10,034 nucleotides of DNA, from the NCBI GenBank assembly GCA_934132925.1, contig CAKPAL010000030.1, positions 1-10,034 of the forward strand, in the 5' to 3' direction. The notes beneath the pieces were generated by a model, which worked only from the letters and a program-made list of their open reading frames with translations, had not been told where the DNA came from and searched no databases. Positions 6,468 through 10,034 of the stretch are shown piece by piece. Made by a program: the position numbers and the translations under genes. The DNA comes from an uncultured Bacilli bacterium. Its GTDB lineage: Bacteria; Bacillota_I; Bacilli_A; RF39; UBA660. Position 1 is the first letter of the stretch. The number at the start of each line of letters is the position of its first letter.

Positions 6468-7673
6468 ATGGAAGAATTATTATCAATAAAATTAAGGCCA
6501 AAAAAACTATCAGATATTATTGGTCAAGAACATTTAGTAGGAGAAAATAAAGTAATATATAATTTAGTTAAGAATAAAAAGTTATTTTCTATGATATTAT
6601 ATGGTCATCCTGGTATTGGTAAAACTAGTATAGCTACCGCTATAGCGGAAGAACTTGGTATGCGATACAGAACATTAAATGCCGTTGTAAATAACAAAAA
6701 AGATTTCGATATTGTTATCGAAGAAGCCAAACTATATAACGGCTTAATTGTAATAGTAGATGAAATACATAGATTAAATAAAGATAAGCAAGATATTCTT
6801 TTACCATATCTAGAGACAGGCATTATTACATTAATTGGTATGACTACAGCCAATCCATATCATGCCATTAATCCTGCTATTCGAAGTCGTTGTCAATTAT
6901 TTGAACTTAAAGATTTAACTAGTGATGATATTAAAAAAGGTATTGATAAGGCTATAGAATCTAATTATCTAGGAGGTTTAACCATTACTGATGAAGCTAA
7001 AGAATATCTAGCTAATATATCTAGTACTGATTTAAGATATGCTTATAATACTCTAGAGGTAGCCTATTATTCTGAAGAAGATAAAAAAATAACAATTGAT
7101 ACCTTGACTAAAATTAGTAATCGTACTAATAGTCTCTTTGATAAAAATGCCGATGGATACTACAATGTCATATCAGCCTTTCAAAAATCTATTCGTGGTA
7201 GTGACGTTAATGCTGCTCTTCACTATTTAGCTAGATTAATTGATGCTGAAGATTTAGATATTATTATAAGAAGGTTATCTGTTATCGTTTATGAAGATAT
7301 CGGCCTTGCTAATCCAAGTATGGGGCCAAAAGTCGATGCTGCTATTAACGCTGCTTTAAGATTAGGTTTACCTGAAGCAAGAATTGTATTAGCGGAAATA
7401 GTAATTGAACTAGCATTATCTCCAAAAAGTAATAGTGCTGAAGTAGCCATTGATAAAGCTCTAGCAGATGTTCGTACCAAAAATATAGGAGATGTTCCAA
7501 ATCATCTAAAAAATCCATCAAATGAATATAAATATCCACATAACTATAAAAATGATTATGTAAGACAACAATATTTACCTGATAATCTTCTTGGTAGTAG
7601 ATATTACCTTCCTAAAGATAATAAAAATGAAAGAATATATAAAGAAATAATAGATCGATTAGATACTATGTAA
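6468..7673 (+). CDS. rarA: Replication-associated recombination protein RarA/MgsA (401 aa)
   Basis: An AAA+ ATPase of the clamp-loader-like RarA/MgsA/WRNIP1 family that acts at stalled replication forks. Walker A is GHPGIGKT (46-53), Walker B IVIVDEIH (94-101), sensor 1 GMTTANP (124-130), and the arginine finger region AIRSR (137-141). The C-terminal MgsA region (about 222-385) is present, with YEDIGLANP, the Ala-rich helix after it, and the family's closing segment with NYKNDYVRQQYLPD. The length is slightly below the usual 420-440. The start ATG at 6468 follows GGTGAT by 3 bases. It has its own promoter and ends at a terminator shared with tcdA. All ATPase residues look intact, in contrast to the AAA+ protein at the window's right end. 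Confidence 0.96.
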   Translation: MEELLSIKLRPKKLSDIIGQEHLVGENKVIYNLVKNKKLFSMILYGHPGIGKTSIATAIAEELGMRYRTLNAVVNNKKDFDIVIEEAKLYNGLIVIVDEIHRLNKDKQDILLPYLETGIITLIGMTTANPYHAINPAIRSRCQLFELKDLTSDDIKKGIDKAIESNYLGGLTITDEAKEYLANISSTDLRYAYNTLEVAYYSEEDKKITIDTLTKISNRTNSLFDKNADGYYNVISAFQKSIRGSDVNAALHYLARLIDAEDLDIIIRRLSVIVYEDIGLANPSMGPKVDAAINAALRLGLPEARIVLAEIVIELALSPKSNSAEVAIDKALADVRTKNIGDVPNHLKNPSNEYKYPHNYKNDYVRQQYLPDNLLGSRYYLPKDNKNERIYKEIIDRLDTM

Positions 7674-7704
7674 AAAGAGAACGACTTCCTAGTTATTCTC
7701 TTTT
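7673..7704. terminator. Bidirectional terminator between rarA and tcdA
   Basis: AAAAGAGAA (7673-7681) pairs perfectly with TTCTCTTTT (7696-7704), and inner pairing continues to a TCCT loop with one mismatch. T-rich arms on both strands suit both convergent genes. The tcdA stop codon lies at the loop. Confidence 0.8.
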
Positions 7705-8372
7705 ATAATATCATTAATTACATAATAAGCTGCATTAATTCCTGCACTAGCGGGTACCATCACCATTGAAGAAACTAAATTCTTATCATTCTTTTTAGGT
7801 TCCTCACTAGAAAAAACTACTGGTACTTTACCACTAATCTTTTCATCCTTAACATATTTTCTAATACTTTTTGCTAAAGGATCATAAGAAGTATCTTTAA
7901 TATCACATATTTTAACTAAATTAGGATTTAATTTCTTACCCATACCACATACAGTAATCAATTTGATATTTCTCTCATGACACATTTTTATAAGTAATTT
8001 CTTTACTATAACAGTATCACAGGCATCAATTATATAGTCATAAGAGGTTTCAAATAATGTATCAATATTATTTTCATCTATCTTGATAGGTAAAGTTTTA
8101 ACTATAACCCTACTATTAATTTCATTAATTCTCTCTTTCCAAGCATCTACTTTTAATTTACCTATATTACTTTCTTTAGCAATAATTTGTCTATTAATAT
8201 TCGATATATCAATATTATCATAATCTACTAAGGTAATATATTGAATACCACTTCTAATAAGAGCCTCTATCGCATATCCACCTACTCCACCTACTCCAAT
8301 TACTAGAATATGCTTACTCTTAATTTTATTTAGATTATCTTCACCAATTAAGGCGATAGTTCGATCAAACAT
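7689..8372 (-). CDS. tcdA: tRNA threonylcarbamoyladenosine dehydratase, ThiF/E1-like (227 aa)
   Basis: Converts t6A37 of ANN-decoding tRNAs to the cyclic form ct6A using ATP. Visible motifs are the nucleotide-binding VIGVGGVGGYAIEALIRSGI (24-43), VDYDNIDISNINRQ (49-62, with the E1-family Asp50 and Arg61), the IDACDT segment (115-120), and FSSEEP (187-192) matching the family's conserved segment near the C-terminus. The protein is shorter than the E. coli enzyme (about 268 residues), mainly in the C-terminal tail, as in many Firmicutes YrvM-type members. The start ATG overlaps the upstream stop as TAATG, and there is no clear RBS, so translation is probably coupled to the YcxB-like gene. The tcdA assignment rests on the GGYAIEALIRSGI and NRQ pattern, which separates it from ThiF and MoeB. 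Confidence 0.92.
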   Translation of the reverse strand: MFDRTIALIGEDNLNKIKSKHILVIGVGGVGGYAIEALIRSGIQYITLVDYDNIDISNINRQIIAKESNIGKLKVDAWKERINEINSRVIVKTLPIKIDENNIDTLFETSYDYIIDACDTVIVKKLLIKMCHERNIKLITVCGMGKKLNPNLVKICDIKDTSYDPLAKSIRKYVKDEKISGKVPVVFSSEEPKKNDKNLVSSMVMVPASAGINAAYYVINDIIKENN

Positions 8373-8875
8373 TATTTAATGTATTTGTAGGTGGATACTT
8401 TATCTTTAAAGTTATTAGTAAGTATTTGGATATCTTTCTTACTAAAATCACTCTTATCAACAATAAAAGCCTTATACTTATTAATGTATAAGTAGTAGGA
8501 GTTATCTCTTTCTATTACTTTATATAAATCTTTATAATTAATAAATTCCTCTTTACCACTATTTAACATAAAATTATATTCCTTAAACAAATATTTAATC
8601 TTAGTATTTAAAATACTATCTTTTTTCTTTTCTAATCTTTTATAATTAGTATATGGTATCATATCTGTATTCAATTCTATTATTCCAAATAAACCAAAGA
8701 TAAAAGTAATAATATCTATTGTATTTATATCTTTTAGAATAAAGAATCTTACTATTAAAATTAAAATTAAAATATTCATAATTATTCTAATAACTCTTAT
8801 CTTATCAAAATAATATACTTTTAAAAAATCTTTTACTAAATTACTCGTATAAGTAGTATTATTTTTAATCTCCAT
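8372..8875 (-). CDS. YcxB-like membrane protein (167 aa)
   Basis: A small membrane protein with two hydrophobic spans near 29-47 and 52-70, separated by a short loop, and a basic soluble C-terminal half. The segment about 95-150 (INYKDLYKVIERDNSYYLYI, then a hydrophobic strand, then a Ser/Lys helix) looks like the YcxB-like domain, a PH-like fold of unknown role found in Firmicutes membrane proteins. I chose the ATG at 8875 because GGTGG lies just upstream (8885-8881); the frame is open for 31 more codons, but that stretch runs into the T-run and 3' part of the ncRNA. The gene heads an operon with tcdA through a one-base stop/start overlap; no shared biochemistry is evident. Confidence 0.75.
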   Translation of the reverse strand: MEIKNNTTYTSNLVKDFLKVYYFDKIRVIRIIMNILILILIVRFFILKDINTIDIITFIFGLFGIIELNTDMIPYTNYKRLEKKKDSILNTKIKYLFKEYNFMLNSGKEEFINYKDLYKVIERDNSYYLYINKYKAFIVDKSDFSKKDIQILTNNFKDKVSTYKYIK

Positions 8876-8892
8876 CTCACACCACCAAATAT

Positions 8893-8898
8893 AGTATA
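8893..8898 (-). promoter_or_regulatory. Possible extended -10 for the YcxB-like/tcdA operon
   Basis: The minus strand reads TGATATACT with TATACT at 8898-8893 and no convincing -35. The expected start would leave a leader of only about 11 bases, just enough for the RBS. Readthrough from the ncRNA is an alternative. Confidence 0.35.
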
Positions 8899-8913
8899 TC
8901 ATAAATTTTAAAT

Positions 8914-9097
8914 AAAAAAAAGCCCAGATGGATCGATTCTGTAAGATAAAACCCGCGGCGTAAGTCACAGGTGGGTCAGCACAATAATTTAATTAGGATT
9001 CCTACTTTGAAGCAAGCATTCAACACATAAATTATATTAGCTCCCCTATTAATATCTTTAGTCGGTTTTATACTAAAGATATCGCATCCTCTAGGTA
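8914..9097 (-). ncRNA. Structured small RNA, about 184 nt, family not identified
   Basis: The RNA has its own strong promoter and ends in eight U. The 5' end (9095-9081) pairs with the 3' end (8937-8923) over 14 bp with two single-base bulges, so the T-run directly follows a long closing stem. Inside are a perfect 11-bp hairpin (9052-9062 with 9072-9082), a 7-8-bp stem (8985-8991 with 9028-9034) and a small hairpin (9007-9011 with 9019-9023). The stretch 8952-8983 (CCCGCGGCGTAAGTCAC and what follows on +) is far richer in GC than its surroundings, which in an AT-rich genome is typical of a conserved RNA. Size, closing stem and terminator recall 6S RNA, and raiA-type RNAs are another option. 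I see no match to RNase P, tmRNA, SRP or a known riboswitch. It could also be a leader of the YcxB-like gene. Confidence 0.65.
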
Positions 9098-9102
9098 TCT
9101 TA

Positions 9103-9131
9103 ATTATAACATAGACTATTTTAATATTCAA
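9103..9131 (-). promoter_or_regulatory. Strong promoter of the ncRNA
   Basis: Minus strand: TTGAAT (9131-9126), a 17-base spacer and TATAAT (9108-9103), with TG one base upstream of the -10. The predicted start is near 9096-9097, immediately before the closing stem. Confidence 0.8.
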
Positions 9132-9168
9132 TATCTTTATCTATATTTGACAATTATTTTACTTTATT

Positions 9169-9306
9169 CCTTCCGAGCCTGTAGTCTCTGAAGGTGTTAT
9201 AGAGCCTAAATATAGTCTCTATAACAAACAATACTATTATAATATATAAACATTTATTTTTGAAACTACAGGTTCAAAAATACCTTGGAAGACTATCTAT
9301 GATAGA
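9169..9306. other. Intergenic element with complementary 8-nt hairpin loops
   Basis: On the + strand, hairpin A is CCTTC-C-GAG (9169-9177) with CTC-T-GAAGG (9186-9194) and loop CCTGTAGT. Hairpin B is a perfect 9-bp stem (9196-9204 with 9217-9225). Hairpin C is a perfect 10-bp stem (9255-9264 with 9273-9282) with loop ACTACAGG, the exact complement of loop A. Hairpin D is short (9293-9297 with 9301-9305). Alternatively 9175-9185 can pair with 9265-9275 over 11 bp, excluding hairpins A and C. The layout suggests a structured RNA with a kissing or switching interaction. The transcribed strand is unknown, as I found no convincing promoter on either strand. Confidence 0.5.
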
Positions 9307-9315
9307 CTGTAAAGG

Positions 9316-9342
9316 AAAAAAGAAAGATTAATCATTCTTTCT
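9316..9342 (-). terminator. Terminator of the ClpX-like gene
   Basis: Minus strand: AGAAAGA (9342-9336) pairs with TCTTTCT (9327-9321) around an 8-base loop that holds the stop codon, followed by five T (9320-9316). Confidence 0.75.
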
Positions 9343-10034
9343 CTTTGTTAAAACATATTTCTTATTATCAGTTATTGTATCTTTAGATAAAACCAAACTA
9401 TCATATAAAGAAGGATTGCTAGCAATTTCAAATTCCGCTAAAGCAAGTGAAGTTTCAAGTATCTCATTAATGCTTTTAGCCCCTAATTTTCTATCATAAG
9501 CAAGTTTAGCAATATAATTAATAACATCATCATTTACAACTAAATCAATATTTCTTTTACTTAAAAACTCTCTATTAATATTAAGTGAACTAAGCATAGA
9601 GTTACGAATAATACTAATATAATCTTCCATCGTTAAAGCGTTCATCTCAATTACAATAGGAAACTTATTAGCAAGTTCTGGAATAATACCATAAGTACTC
9701 ATTGTATGTCCTCTATTTTCAGCATTAAATCCAATAGGAGTATTTCTTAAATTTTCATTATTATTAAAATTACCTATTCCCACTATTAAAAGTTTATTCA
9801 TACTAAAACGATATTTCTCATTATCAATTGTATTTATTGTAAAAGTACCTTCATCAATTAAGTTAATAATTATTTCTTGTAAAGACTTACTAATAGTATT
9901 ATGTCTTTCCCTACTATTAGTGGATATCTCTTCTAATTTATCAACTACCACAATAGCAGTCTCAGCCTTTTCTACATCAAAATCTGTCTTTTCCATTAAT
10001 TTTAACAAAAGATTCTCTAAATAGCCATCTTCTC
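9328..10034 (-). CDS. Degenerate ClpX-like AAA+ protein, 3' part (5' end outside window)
   Basis: The frame is open to the window edge; 234 residues are visible and a TTG at 10008 is internal. It aligns by eye with the second half of the ClpX ATPase: GYLENLLLKLMEKTDFDVEKAETAIVVVDK against ClpX's GYVGEDVENII...DYDVEKA..GIVYIDEID, then GIIPELANKFPIV against GLIPEFIGRLPVV, and DRKLGAKSINEIL against RKTGARGLRSI. Three ATPase positions are changed: the Walker B Glu is Lys32 (VVVDK), the arginine finger is Lys123 (PELANKFP), and the sensor 2 Arg is Lys186 (LGAK). The region matching ClpX's GGAF is GIGNF (85-89). This points to a ClpX paralogue with reduced or no ATPase activity, perhaps an adaptor or regulatory subunit. 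Walker A and any zinc-binding N-domain are outside the window. It ends in TAA with its own terminator. Confidence 0.8.
   Translation of the reverse strand, partial: EDGYLENLLLKLMEKTDFDVEKAETAIVVVDKLEEISTNSRERHNTISKSLQEIIINLIDEGTFTINTIDNEKYRFSMNKLLIVGIGNFNNNENLRNTPIGFNAENRGHTMSTYGIIPELANKFPIVIEMNALTMEDYISIIRNSMLSSLNINREFLSKRNIDLVVNDDVINYIAKLAYDRKLGAKSINEILETSLALAEFEIASNPSLYDSLVLSKDTITDNKKYVLTKRKND

Noticed and set aside
8876..8968. 31-codon N-terminal extension of the YcxB-like frame
   Set aside because: It overlaps the ncRNA 3' end and T-run and lacks an RBS, whereas the internal ATG at 8875 has GGTGG upstream.
8943..8985. CCGCGGGTT on the minus strand suggests a T-box
   Set aside because: The required GGTGG bulge sequence and stem I motifs are missing, and no aminoacyl-tRNA or amino acid gene follows.
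9040..9097. Lysine-riboswitch-like words (AGAGGATGCG, AGTA, AGGGGAGC) on the minus strand
   Set aside because: The downstream conserved lysine-riboswitch parts (GCCGAAG and its partners) are absent and no lysine gene follows.
9147..9152. Perfect TTGACA on the + strand
   Set aside because: No -10 element at 16-18 bases downstream; treated as chance.
9162..9182. Minus-strand CAGGCTCGGAAGGAA resembles the SRP RNA apical motif
   Set aside because: The bases flanking GGAA cannot form the SRP tetraloop stem (C-A mismatch) and the GCAGC part is missing; the arm is better explained by the hairpin with the complementary loop.
9291..9308. GATAGACT shared with the loop region at 2247-2254
   Set aside because: Only 8 bases shared and in a different structural setting; likely chance.

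Overview
The window is very AT-rich, with a standard Trp = TGG code, extended Shine-Dalgarno sequences complementary to the 16S tail (GGAGG, GGTGAT), TATAAT promoters and hairpin-plus-T-run terminators. It also carries a SpoIIM-family protein. This fits a low-GC Firmicute, probably an uncultured member of Bacilli close to the Erysipelotrichia or Mollicutes side. The assignment is an inference from style and gene content. TGA is not used as a stop in any of the twelve genes called.

Layout. 1-732: 3' part of a phosphomannomutase/phosphoglucomutase gene (+), meeting a small CxC-rich protein gene (-) at a shared terminator. 907-1321: non-coding DNA that is almost pure A/T. 1322-2104 (-): a helix-turn-helix regulator whose promoter lies inside an inverted repeat. 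2296-4047 (-): spoIIM followed by mnmA, closed by a terminator that forms one of two adjacent hairpins with near-identical loops. 4080-4259 (+): a self-contained unit (promoter, RBS, 37-residue membrane peptide, terminator). 4258-5010 (-): a tail-anchored protein of unknown function, divergent from glyA (5132-6355, +). 6468-7673 (+): rarA. 7689-8875 (-): a YcxB-like membrane protein overlapping tcdA by one base. 8914-9131 (-): a small structured RNA with its own strong promoter, not identified. 9169-9306: an intergenic element with two hairpins whose 8-nt loops are exactly complementary. 9328-10034 (-): 3' part of a ClpX-like AAA+ gene with key ATPase residues replaced.

Most genes are single transcription units separated by terminators, and strands alternate often. 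Housekeeping themes are tRNA modification (MnmA, TcdA), one-carbon metabolism (GlyA), replication-fork maintenance (RarA) and sugar-phosphate metabolism. I see no mobile element, CRISPR array, tRNA or rRNA. The most interesting material is the 8.9-9.3 kb intergenic region with the adjacent ClpX-like gene, plus the two very small proteins.
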